NCBI GenBank assembly: GCA_030950825.1
Contig: JAUZQT010000080.1
Span: 1 to 6,523, forward strand
Reading direction: 5' to 3'
Source: Mariprofundaceae bacterium
GTDB lineage: Bacteria; Pseudomonadota; Zetaproteobacteria; Mariprofundales; Mariprofundaceae
DNA: 6,523 bases
How positions within the stretch are numbered: the stretch's first letter is position 1; each line of letters begins with the position of its first letter. Position numbers and translations under genes: made by a program. Of this stretch, positions 1 to 6,425 are shown in pieces. Below the pieces are notes generated by a model. It saw only the letters and a list, made by a program, of their open reading frames with translations. It had not been told where the DNA came from and did no database searches.

Positions 1-31
1 GGCGAAGGTATTGAATAGGGATCAGCATTTT

Positions 32-850
32 TTAGCGGTGCAGCGTATCAATATCTTTATTTGCCAGCTGCTTACTCAGTGATGCCAGTGCCTCTTGCGT
101 TTGTGCTAGCTCTTTTAACAGCTCATCTCGACTCGGTGGAATGCGCATTTGATTCAGGCTTTCCTGTTTGGCTTCTTCAAGGTTGTTGATAACCACGGCA
201 ATAAACAAGTTGATGACCACAAAAGTTCCCAAAATGACAAAGGATACGAAATAAATCCAATTCAGTGGGTTGAGCTCCATGGCGGTGTACATGACATCGG
301 TCCAATCTTCCAGCGTCACAATGCGGAACAAGGTAAGCAGTGAAATACCCAAATTATCCCAATGTTCAGGGTCGTGAGCATGAAATAATTGTTGCCCAGC
401 AACCGCATAGATATAGAAAATCACACTCATCAAAAGCATAATATTTGCCATGCTGGGAATCGAACGCAGCAGTGTAGCGACAATCAGGCGCAATTCGGGA
501 ATGGCTGAAATCAGACGCAGTACTCGCAATAGACGCGCCAAGCGTGCAAGCATGGCAAATTCGCCTGTGCTTGGTAACAGTGCCAACACAATGATGGTGA
601 AATCAAAAATATTCCAACCCTTAGAAAAATAATCGCTGATCTTTGGTGCAACGGCGTATATCTTCAATGCTGCTTCAATGATGAAAATAATCAAAACAAG
701 CTGGTTGCCAAGTTTTATCCAGTTGCCATAACTCGCCATGATCTCCGGTGAGGTTTCCAAGCCAATCAATACAGCACTAATAAGAATAATCGCAATAATA
801 AAATATTCAAAGGCATCGTGTTGAACAATGCGCTGGGCTATTTTTTGCAT
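32..850 (-). CDS. Single-domain voltage-gated-type cation channel (ion transport protein family)
   Basis: This gene encodes a 272-residue inner-membrane protein with the six-helix plan of bacterial tetrameric Nav/Cav-like channels. Hydrophobic segments fall near residues 14-32, 50-66, 79-93, 133-152 and 198-224. A short S4 near 100-115 carries arginines at every third position (R103, R106, R109, R112). The pore loop contains TLEDWTD at 179-185, at the place of TLESW in NaChBac-type sodium channels. After S6, residues 240-264 are charged and look like the C-terminal coiled coil that helps tetramerisation. The frame is open upstream to 1042. I chose the ATG at 850 because GTGGAG lies about 9 bases before it and the upstream residues are neither hydrophobic nor channel-like. 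The gene is divergent from grpE. Family assignment is firm. Ion selectivity is inference: the extra acids suggest calcium or mixed permeation rather than pure sodium. Confidence 0.9.
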   Translation of the reverse strand: MQKIAQRIVQHDAFEYFIIAIILISAVLIGLETSPEIMASYGNWIKLGNQLVLIIFIIEAALKIYAVAPKISDYFSKGWNIFDFTIIVLALLPSTGEFAMLARLARLLRVLRLISAIPELRLIVATLLRSIPSMANIMLLMSVIFYIYAVAGQQLFHAHDPEHWDNLGISLLTLFRIVTLEDWTDVMYTAMELNPLNWIYFVSFVILGTFVVINLFIAVVINNLEEAKQESLNQMRIPPSRDELLKELAQTQEALASLSKQLANKDIDTLHR

Positions 851-1003
851 GATGCTATGTCTCCACGGGTATATTTGATAATGCGCATATTGCAATTCAT
901 GAGCTAAGTTGCAAGACGAATAAACATTCGAACCAACACAGGCCTTGAAAATACAATATGCGAACCTTATACAGCCAGTGAAGCAGATTGATGGAGGATT
1001 GTT
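851..1003. other. Divergent intergenic spacer between channel gene and grpE
   Basis: This spacer separates the two divergent start codons. It contains the candidate grpE promoter annotated separately and the grpE Shine-Dalgarno TGGAGGAT at 992-999. On the minus side only the channel's GTGGAG ribosome binding site is clear. I found no convincing promoter for the channel and no CIRCE-type inverted repeat. Confidence 0.6.
944..973 (+). promoter_or_regulatory. Candidate heat-shock (sigma-32-like) or sigma-70 promoter for grpE
   Basis: CTTGAA at 944-949 matches the sigma-32 -35 core. After 15 bases comes CCTTAT at 965-970, a 4 of 6 match to the CCCCAT -10 core. The same stretch can be read as a sigma-70 promoter: TTGAAA at 945-950, 17 bases, then TATACA at 968-973. 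The placement, about 30 bases before the grpE GTG, is sensible for either. The motif is seen in the sequence, but which sigma factor uses it is inference. Confidence 0.45.
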
Positions 1004-1582
1004 GTGAGCAACAAGAATGAAAAGCAAGACATCGAAGAACAAACAATAGAAACCACTGAAACACCGACGGATGAAGCTGTTTCAGCCACTCCCATTGAGG
1101 ATGATTCGCTAACATTGGATGACGATGGTGAAGTTATTGATCCTATGCAAGCCTTAAAAAACGAAGTGGCTGAACTCAATGATAAACTGCTTCGTCAGCA
1201 TGCGGAAATGGATAACCTGCGGAAACGTACTGCTCGTGAAATCATGGATGCCCGTAAATTTGCAGTTGAAAAATTTACCACTGCATTGCTTGATGTTGTG
1301 GATAATTTAGAACGCGCTTTGGAAGTGGAAACTGGTAAAGAAGAAGCTTTGCGTGATGGTGTGCAGCGCACACTGGATTCATGGCATGGTATGATGGGAA
1401 AATTTAATGTGGAGCGCATCGATGCAGTGGGTGAACAGTTCGATCCGCATAAACATGAGGCTTTATCAAAAATGCCATCGGATGAACCAAAAGGTACCGT
1501 TATTAACCAACATTGCGCTGGTTATAGCTTGAATGGTCGTTTGATTCGCCCAGCTCAGGTTCTTGTATCAAGCGGGCAGTAG
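1004..1582 (+). CDS. grpE: GrpE, nucleotide exchange factor of the DnaK chaperone
   Basis: GrpE is a cytoplasmic homodimer that opens the DnaK nucleotide-binding cleft to release ADP, and it also acts as a thermosensor. The protein is 192 residues, the usual size. Residues 1-47 are acidic and probably disordered. Residues 48-105 form the long paired helix (repeated hydrophobics, with a basic NLRKRTAREI patch at 71-80). Residues 138-190 form the beta-wing domain with the family signature: FDPHKHEAL at 146-154, then GYSLNGRLIRPAQVLV at 173-188. The start is GTG at 1004, supported by GGAGG at 993-997 with a 6-base gap. The gene is first in the chaperone cluster, 106 bases before dnaK. No defect is visible. 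Confidence 0.97.
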   Translation: MSNKNEKQDIEEQTIETTETPTDEAVSATPIEDDSLTLDDDGEVIDPMQALKNEVAELNDKLLRQHAEMDNLRKRTAREIMDARKFAVEKFTTALLDVVDNLERALEVETGKEEALRDGVQRTLDSWHGMMGKFNVERIDAVGEQFDPHKHEALSKMPSDEPKGTVINQHCAGYSLNGRLIRPAQVLVSSGQ

Positions 1583-1615
1583 AATCACACCCAAAATGGA
1601 CAGGGTAGAATAGGG

Positions 1616-1644
1616 GTTGAATTATAAGGCAATCATCCCCACAC
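1616..1644 (+). promoter_or_regulatory. Candidate sigma-32-like heat-shock promoter for dnaK
   Basis: GTTGAA at 1616-1621, a 15-base gap, and CCCCACAC at 1637-1644 resemble the sigma-32 consensus CTTGAA, 13-15 bases, CCCCATNT (one mismatch in each core). It lies about 45 bases upstream of the dnaK ATG, inside the grpE-dnaK spacer. This suggests dnaK can be transcribed separately from grpE under heat stress. The match is visible, but activity is inference. Confidence 0.45.
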
Positions 1645-1688
1645 AGTCAGTAAGAAAAATTTAAGTTTGTAATACGTAGGAGAGGAAA

Positions 1689-3629
1689 ATGGCAAAAGTC
1701 ATTGGTATTGATTTAGGAACAACCAATTCATGTGTATCCGTGATGGAGGGTGATACGTATAAAGTCATCCCCAACAGTGAAGGCGATAACACCACACCAT
1801 CCATTGTAGCATTTACTGCGGATGAGCGTTTGGTTGGCGCGGCTGCAAAACGCCAGATGGTAACCAATCCAGATAATACTTTTTATGCAGTGAAACGTTT
1901 GATTGGTCGTAAATTTAATTCTGCTGAAACCAAACATCACCATGAATTGGTTTCATATCCGATTGTCGCAGCAGATAATGGCGATGCTTGGCTTGAAGCT
2001 GATGGCAAGAAAATGAGCCCTCAGGAAATTTCTGCCATTACTTTGCAAAAAATGAAAACAACCGCAGAAGATTACTTGGGCGAAACAGTCACCGATGCTG
2101 TGATCACCGTGCCAGCCTATTTTAATGACTCTCAACGTCAGGCAACCAAAGATGCGGGTGCCATTGCTGGTTTGAATGTATTGCGTATTGTCAATGAGCC
2201 AACGGCTGCGGCATTGGCGTATGGCTTGGATAAAACCGAAGAAAACCATTTGATTGCTGTGTACGATTTGGGTGGTGGTACTTTTGATGTATCAATTCTT
2301 GAAATCGGTGATGGTGTATTTGAAGTAAAAGCTACCAATGGTGATACTTTCTTGGGTGGTGAAGATTTTGACCAAGTGCTGATTAAGCACTTGGCAGCCG
2401 AATTTAAGAAAGAAAATGGTGTAGATTTACTGCAAGATAAATTGGCACTGCAACGCCTAAAAGAAGCCTCTGAAAAAGCCAAAATCGAATTGTCATCAGC
2501 CCAACAAACTGAAGTAAACCTACCATTTATTACTGCTGATGCGTCAGGTCCGAAACATTTATTGGTGAAGATTACCCGTGCTAAATTTGAATCCTTGGTC
2601 GGTGATTTAGTGGAGCGCTCGCTTGAGCCTTGTAAACTGGCACTGAAAGATGCTGGTGTATCAGCTTCTGAAATTCATGATGTTGTATTGGTCGGTGGTC
2701 AAACCCGTATGCCATTGGTACAAGAAAAAGTAGAAGCATTCTTCGGCAAGGAGCCTCATAAAGGCGTGAACCCTGATGAAGTGGTGGCGATTGGTGCTGG
2801 TATTCAAGGTGCAATTTTGGTTGGTGATGTCACCGATGTGCTATTGCTTGATGTTACGCCTTTATCGCTGGGTATTGAAGTGGAAGGCGGTTTATTCAAT
2901 AAAATTATTGAAAAAAACACCACCATCCCAAGCAAAAAGAGCCAGACTTATACCACAGCGGCCGACAATCAAACGGCTGTAACCATTAAAATTGCACAGG
3001 GTGAGCGTGAAATTTTCTCTGCCAATAAAGAAATGGGTTTATTCAACCTCGAAGGTATTGCGCCAGCCTCACGTGGCATGCCACAAATTGAAGTAACCTT
3101 TGATATTGATGCCAATGGTATTATTCATGTGCATGCGAAAGATAAAGGTACAGGCAAAGAAACCTCTATTCGCATTGAGTCGGGTTCTGGTTTGTCGGAA
3201 GCTGAAATCGAGCGCATGAAACAGGATGCAGAGGCTCATGCCGATGAAGATGCCAAAGCCAAAGAAGGCATTGAAACGCGCAATCGTGCGGATCAAATGT
3301 ATTATAGCACTGAAAAGTCATTGAAAGAAAATGGTGATGCTGTGGATGCTGAGAGCAAGGCTGCTATTGAGGCTGCTATGGTAGAGCTGAAAACGGCATT
3401 GGAAGGTACTGATATAGAAGCCGTCAAAAAGGCCGAAGAAAACTTGGCTGAGAAATCACAGAAGTTGGGCGAAGCTGTGTATCAAAAGATGCAAGCTGAA
3501 CAAGCAGCTTCAGAAGCTGGTAATGAGGCAGGTGCAGCCCCTGAAGAACCTACAGCCAGCACAGGCTCAACATCCAAAGCAAAAGATGCCGATATTCTTG
3601 ATGCTGAAGTGGTTGATGATAAAAAGTAA
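1689..3629 (+). CDS. dnaK: DnaK, Hsp70 molecular chaperone
   Basis: DnaK is an ATP-driven cytoplasmic chaperone that binds exposed hydrophobic stretches of unfolded proteins. It works with DnaJ and GrpE. The protein is 646 residues, full length. The nucleotide-binding domain (about 1-382) shows GIDLGTTNSC at 6-15, catalytic K69, VPAYFNDSQRQATKDAG at 141-157, the second Hsp70 signature VYDLGGGTFDVS at 191-202 with T198 (the autophosphorylated threonine position), and VVLVGGQTRMP at 332-342. The hydrophobic linker DVLLLD spans 383-388. The beta substrate-binding domain and helical lid follow to about 610. A Gly/Ala/Ser/Thr-rich tail ends in EVVDDKK, a variant of the acidic EEVKDKK-type end of E. 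coli DnaK. The start is ATG at 1689 with AGGAGAGG at 1678-1685. A stem-loop follows the stop codon before dnaJ. Confidence 0.99.
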   Translation: MAKVIGIDLGTTNSCVSVMEGDTYKVIPNSEGDNTTPSIVAFTADERLVGAAAKRQMVTNPDNTFYAVKRLIGRKFNSAETKHHHELVSYPIVAADNGDAWLEADGKKMSPQEISAITLQKMKTTAEDYLGETVTDAVITVPAYFNDSQRQATKDAGAIAGLNVLRIVNEPTAAALAYGLDKTEENHLIAVYDLGGGTFDVSILEIGDGVFEVKATNGDTFLGGEDFDQVLIKHLAAEFKKENGVDLLQDKLALQRLKEASEKAKIELSSAQQTEVNLPFITADASGPKHLLVKITRAKFESLVGDLVERSLEPCKLALKDAGVSASEIHDVVLVGGQTRMPLVQEKVEAFFGKEPHKGVNPDEVVAIGAGIQGAILVGDVTDVLLLDVTPLSLGIEVEGGLFNKIIEKNTTIPSKKSQTYTTAADNQTAVTIKIAQGEREIFSANKEMGLFNLEGIAPASRGMPQIEVTFDIDANGIIHVHAKDKGTGKETSIRIESGSGLSEAEIERMKQDAEAHADEDAKAKEGIETRNRADQMYYSTEKSLKENGDAVDAESKAAIEAAMVELKTALEGTDIEAVKKAEENLAEKSQKLGEAVYQKMQAEQAASEAGNEAGAAPEEPTASTGSTSKAKDADILDAEVVDDKK

Positions 3630-3648
3630 ACCACTGATTGCTTGATGA

Positions 3649-3681
3649 AGGGGGAGCGGGCATTTATGCCTTGCTCCCTTT
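3649..3681 (+). terminator. Strong stem-loop between dnaK and dnaJ (attenuator or partial terminator)
   Basis: The left arm 3649-3661 pairs with the right arm 3668-3681, giving 13 pairs (three of them G-U). There is one bulged T at 3672 and a 6-base loop, atttat. The arm is very GC-rich in the middle (GGGGGAGCGGGC against GCC-TTGCTCCC). The downstream run TTTGTTGTCT is only partly U-rich, so I expect incomplete termination or an RNA-stabilising 3' end that leaves more dnaK than dnaJ message. It starts 20 bases after the dnaK stop and ends about 40 before the dnaJ start. The pairing is seen directly; the role is inference. Confidence 0.7.
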
Positions 3682-3723
3682 GTTGTCTGAGAGTTTAAAG
3701 AATATAAAGCTTGGAGAGTTCTA

Positions 3724-4869
3724 GTGTCGCAACGTGATTATTATGAAATATTGGGTGTGGAAAAAAGCGCGGATGCAAATGCCGTCAAGCGTGCTTATCG
3801 AAAGCTTGCCATGAAATATCACCCCGATCGCAACCCCGATAGTGAAAGTGCCGCCGCAAACTTTCGCGAAGTTACCGAAGCCTATGAAGTGTTATCCGAT
3901 GATGATAAACGTGGGCGCTATGATCAATACGGACATGCTGGTGTGGATGCCCAAATGGGTGGTTTTGGTACAGGTGGATTCCAGGATTCACATGCATACC
4001 GTGATTTCGGTGATTTATTCGGTGATGTGTTTGGCAATATGTTCGGTGGCGGAGCTGGTGGTGGGCAACAAGTCAATCGTGGTGCCGATTTGCGTTATGA
4101 TCTTGCTTTCAGCCTAGAAGAAGCAGCGGCGGGCAAAGAAGTTGAACTGAAAATCCCCAAGCATGCTCACTGCGAAACTTGCAACGGATCTGGAGCACGA
4201 CCAGGCACACATCCAGTACCATGTACAACTTGTGGTGGTCATGGCCAAGTGCAAATGCAGCAAGGCTTCTTTGCCGTACGTCGCACATGCCCTAGCTGCC
4301 ATGGTGCTGGCAAAAAAATTGAATCGCCTTGTGTCAGCTGTGGTGGACATGGCCGCAAACGCATCACCAAGAAATTGACCATCAAAGTGCCCGCTGGTGT
4401 GTATCACGGCGCACAAGTGCGTGTATCGGGTGAAGGTGAAGTGGGTGAGCATGCGGGTCCTGCTGGTGATTTGTATGTTGTTATCAGCCTGAAAGAACAT
4501 GCCATTTTTGAGCGTGATGGCGCTGATTTGCATTGTGATATGCCCATTACTTTTCCGCAAGCTGTATTGGGTTCAGAAATTGATGCCCCAACATTAACGG
4601 GTAAAGTGAAAATACGTATTCCCGCAGGCACAGAAGCAGGGCGTGTTTTTCGTTTGCGTGGGCATGGCGTTTCAGATGTTCGCAGCAATCAAACAGGTGA
4701 TTTATTTGTACGTGTGAACATCGCCGTACCCAAAAAACTATCAACCGTACAACGTGAAGCCTTGGAAAAATTTGCTGAAGCAACCGGTGATGAAGTCTAT
4801 CCCGAACGCTCCACCTTTTTGGGTAAAGTAAAAAGTTTTTTGGATGATCTTTCAAGTGAGGTGAAGTAA
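3724..4869 (+). CDS. dnaJ: DnaJ, Hsp40 co-chaperone (type I)
   Basis: DnaJ binds unfolded protein, passes it to DnaK and stimulates the DnaK ATPase. The protein is 381 residues with the complete type I order. The J domain (5-70) has the invariant HPD at 33-35. A Gly/Phe-rich linker spans about 79-114. The zinc domain has four CxxCxGxG repeats, at cysteines 150/153, 167/170, 189/192 and 203/206, with all eight cysteines present. The C-terminal substrate-binding beta domains span about 214-340, followed by a short dimerisation tail. The start is GTG at 3724, supported by GGAGAG at 3713-3718 and by the typical N-terminus RDYYEILGV. The stop codon overlaps the dapB start by one base, so the two are probably co-transcribed. 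Expression is likely tied to dnaK read-through past the upstream stem-loop. Confidence 0.98.
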   Translation: MSQRDYYEILGVEKSADANAVKRAYRKLAMKYHPDRNPDSESAAANFREVTEAYEVLSDDDKRGRYDQYGHAGVDAQMGGFGTGGFQDSHAYRDFGDLFGDVFGNMFGGGAGGGQQVNRGADLRYDLAFSLEEAAAGKEVELKIPKHAHCETCNGSGARPGTHPVPCTTCGGHGQVQMQQGFFAVRRTCPSCHGAGKKIESPCVSCGGHGRKRITKKLTIKVPAGVYHGAQVRVSGEGEVGEHAGPAGDLYVVISLKEHAIFERDGADLHCDMPITFPQAVLGSEIDAPTLTGKVKIRIPAGTEAGRVFRLRGHGVSDVRSNQTGDLFVRVNIAVPKKLSTVQREALEKFAEATGDEVYPERSTFLGKVKSFLDDLSSEVK

Positions 4870-5678
4870 TGAAAGTAATTGTAACAGGTGCTTCTGGACG
4901 CATGGGTAAGATGCTGGTTAAGGCAGTAGACGCTTTTGAAGGCGCAGAATTAGTAGGTGGAACAGAACGCCCGAGCTCACCTCTATTGGGTGCTGATGCT
5001 GGCAATATTGCTTCGATTGGTGCTTTAGGCATTAGTTTGGTTGATAATCTATCGCAGTGTGAAGCCGCTGATGTGTTGATTGATTTTACCGCACCTAGTG
5101 CCTGCTTAAACCATGCACAATTTGTTGCCGAACATGGTATGTCGATGGTTATCGGTACAACTGGTTTTGAAGCAGTAGAAATGGATGAATTAAAAGAAAT
5201 ACTAGCAGATTCACCCGTGGTCATAGCTGCTAATTATTCAGTCGGTGTTAATTTAGCGCTGAGTTTGATTCAGCAAGCTGCGCAGGTATTGGGCAGTGAT
5301 TACGATGCCGAAATTTATGAAGCCCATCACAAACATAAAGTTGATGCACCATCGGGCACGGCCTTGGCAATGGGTCGCGCTTTGGCAGATGGACGTGATG
5401 TATCACTTGATGATGTGGCTGTGTATAGCCGTGAAGGACTTACTGGTGCGCGTGGCGCTGGCAGGATTGGTTTTTCAGTGGTGCGTGGCGGCAATATTAT
5501 TGGTGATCATAAAGCAGCATTTATTGGCGATGAAGAACGCATTGAAATTAACCACTTTGCCCAGGATCGCATGGTATTTTCCAAGGGCGCAGTACGCGCC
5601 GCTAATTGGCTTTTAGAGCAGCCCGCTGGCTGGTATGACATGCAAGATGTGCTGGGTTTACACGCCCATGAAGCATAA
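4869..5678 (+). CDS. dapB: DapB, 4-hydroxy-tetrahydrodipicolinate reductase
   Basis: DapB reduces 4-hydroxy-tetrahydrodipicolinate to tetrahydrodipicolinate with NAD(P)H. It acts in the cytoplasm in the diaminopimelate/lysine pathway, which also supplies peptidoglycan. The protein is 269 residues, normal for the family. The N-terminal Rossmann fold has GASGRMG at 7-13 and an E33-R34 pair at the cofactor ribose/phosphate position. DFTAP is at 72-76 and GTTGF at 96-100. The signature EAHHKHKVDAPSGTA is at 151-165, with H153/H154 and K157 matching the catalytic H159/H160 and K163 of E. coli. The start is ATG at 4869, overlapping the dnaJ TAA as TAATG. GAGGTG at 4858-4863 lies inside the end of dnaJ, so translation is probably coupled. 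The carA gene that often follows in Pseudomonas is absent here. Confidence 0.98.
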   Translation: MKVIVTGASGRMGKMLVKAVDAFEGAELVGGTERPSSPLLGADAGNIASIGALGISLVDNLSQCEAADVLIDFTAPSACLNHAQFVAEHGMSMVIGTTGFEAVEMDELKEILADSPVVIAANYSVGVNLALSLIQQAAQVLGSDYDAEIYEAHHKHKVDAPSGTALAMGRALADGRDVSLDDVAVYSREGLTGARGAGRIGFSVVRGGNIIGDHKAAFIGDEERIEINHFAQDRMVFSKGAVRAANWLLEQPAGWYDMQDVLGLHAHEA

Positions 5679-5724
5679 CCGAAATCACAAGCATATTGGA
5701 TAAATCAGAGGTCAGAAAAAAGCT
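5679..5724. other. Short spacer after dapB
   Basis: There is no clear intrinsic terminator after dapB: I see no GC-rich stem followed by a T run. AGAGG at 5707-5711 is a possible but distant ribosome binding site for the ATG at 5725. The transcript may therefore continue into the downstream remnant. Confidence 0.4.
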
Positions 5725-6037
5725 ATGGTAAAACAAATCAACTCTTGCATCTTGTAGCCAAGAAGCCCAAAATAAATTAGGACGTTCAATCCAGAACTGG
5801 ACTGGCATTCATGGGGTTTTAGAAGTGTATGCGGGTGACAAGTTGGTGAAACGATTTCTAAATATCGATAAATTAACCACTGCGGTTTCCACCAATGGAA
5901 GTACCGCACGCCCCTACCGCTATGGTTACGGAATTCTCGATGAAAACATGAATATGCTGGCTGATCACAATGAGAAAAAAGTTTATTTTGAATTCAGCGA
6001 CTACTCAACATCATATATTTTTTACACCTACCCCTAA
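5725..6037 (+). pseudogene. Probable broken small lipoprotein gene of unknown function
   Basis: The frame 5732-6037 is open for 101 codons but starts immediately after a TAA at 5729-5731. It has no ATG, GTG or TTG before the GTG at 5825. Its first residues read NKSTLASCSQEAQNKLG: LASC fits a lipobox (cysteine codon 5753-5755), followed by a polar mature-like segment. The later body (KLVKRFLNIDKL, ARPYRYGYGILDEN, KKVYFEFSDYSTSYIFY) is protein-like to the stop at 6035-6037. An ATG at 5725 opens a different frame, MVKQI, which stops at 5755-5757. The distance from this ATG to the lipobox cysteine is 28 bases, not a multiple of three and too short for a signal peptide. The simplest reading is a deletion with frameshift inside the signal sequence. 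Alternatives are a 70-residue cytoplasmic product from GTG 5825 (weak GGGG upstream) or a sequencing/assembly error. I do not recognise the function. Confidence 0.55.
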
Positions 6038-6041
6038 TAAA

Positions 6042-6221
6042 TTAAGGCTCGTAGGGATAGTCGAAGTTAGCCATCGACTGGTGCAAGTATTCGTTTTCAG
6101 GAATATCAATTAAAAATGCTAACTCAGATATAGGAACATGTGTATTTCGCTCAGACATCCACTGCAACATATCCAAGTTATTACGCGTTTCACGGTTTAA
6201 CGTTTCACAATCAAATGTCAT
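6042..6221 (-). CDS. Small hypothetical protein, 59 residues
   Basis: This short frame reads MTFDCETLNR at the start and ends NFDYPYEP. It is soluble, with no signal peptide or membrane segment, and slightly acidic. The middle (residues 10-38) looks helical and contains LDMLQWM and ISELAFLI. One cysteine is at position 5. Support comes from ATG at 6221 preceded by GGGAGAG (6228-6234) with a 6-base gap, an ideal ribosome binding site. It is convergent with the remnant at 5725-6037: only four bases separate the two stop codons, with no clear terminator between them. I recognise no family. A chance frame of this length is possible, but the strong binding site and the placement favour a real gene. 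Confidence 0.6.
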   Translation of the reverse strand: MTFDCETLNRETRNNLDMLQWMSERNTHVPISELAFLIDIPENEYLHQSMANFDYPYEP

Positions 6222-6292
6222 ATTACACTCTCCCTACGTCTTGAATTCAGCTGACTCTCCAGTCTGAATGGCGGAAATATGTCTCATTTTTA

Positions 6293-6308
6293 TGTCAACA
6301 ATATGACA
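6293..6308. repeat. Operator-like inverted repeat TGTCA-N6-TGACA
   Basis: TGTCA (6293-6297) and TGACA (6304-6308) are perfect inverted copies with a 6-base AT-rich centre. An extra ATGTC half-site is at 6279-6283. The site lies 72-87 bases upstream of the 59-codon gene's ATG and overlaps a TTGACA on that strand. A dimeric repressor or activator could bind here. Five-base arms can occur by chance, so this is tentative. Confidence 0.35.
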
Positions 6309-6371
6309 CAGTACTAGCCTGAATAAGGACAGGTGCTTAACCCAACTTCGTCACCATATTTCACAATTCCC

Positions 6372-6396
6372 TTATACCATAGCAAATATGGCTTAA
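6372..6396. repeat. Imperfect palindrome
   Basis: TTATACCATA (6372-6381) and TATGGCTTAA (6387-6396) pair over eight of ten positions around a 5-base centre. In minus-strand RNA one further G-U pair forms. Together with the stem-loop just to the right it may form the 3' end of the minus-strand transcript from the partial gene, but there is no U run. Confidence 0.35.
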
Positions 6397-6398
6397 TC

Positions 6399-6417
6399 AG
6401 TGCCTGCTGATGGCACT
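6399..6417 (-). terminator. Small stem-loop after the partial minus-strand gene
   Basis: AGTGCC (6399-6404) and GGCACT (6412-6417) form a perfect 6-bp stem with a 7-base loop. On the minus strand it begins about 9 bases after the TAA at 6426-6428. No T tract follows, so it is a weak terminator candidate or an mRNA-stabilising hairpin. Confidence 0.35.
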
Positions 6418-6425
6418 ACAACATA

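Larger units (their letters stand above)
6222..6425. other. Non-coding stretch with inverted repeats
   Basis: This stretch lies between the start of the 59-codon gene and the end of the partial gene at the window edge, and it probably holds the promoter of the small gene. No convincing -35/-10 pair is visible: TTGACA occurs on the minus strand at 6298-6293 but lacks a -10 at the right distance. Three inverted repeats are annotated separately. Confidence 0.45.

Noticed and set aside
851..1042. Longer N-terminus for the channel, starting at 1042
   Set aside because: It would overlap the grpE start and add 64 non-channel-like residues. The ATG at 850 has its own ribosome binding site and begins a typical channel N-terminus.
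851..1688. CIRCE operator (TTAGCACTC-N9-GAGTGCTAA) before grpE or dnaK
   Set aside because: I looked in both spacers and found no such repeat, so HrcA control is not supported.
4114..4560. 148-codon minus-strand open frame opposite dnaJ
   Set aside because: It is a shadow of the zinc-domain coding sequence, with no ribosome binding site or protein-like features.
4547..5224. 225-codon minus-strand open frame opposite dnaJ and dapB
   Set aside because: It lies antisense to two certain genes, with Ser/Pro/Thr-rich low-quality sequence and no recognisable domain.
6031..6056. CCCTA...TAGGG inverted repeat as a bidirectional terminator between the convergent stops
   Set aside because: It has only five pairs around a 15-base loop and no T tracts, which is too weak to call.
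6276..6298. Promoter using TTGACA on the minus strand at 6298-6293
   Set aside because: The only AT-rich -10-like stretch (ATATTT) is about 12 bases away, too close for a standard promoter.
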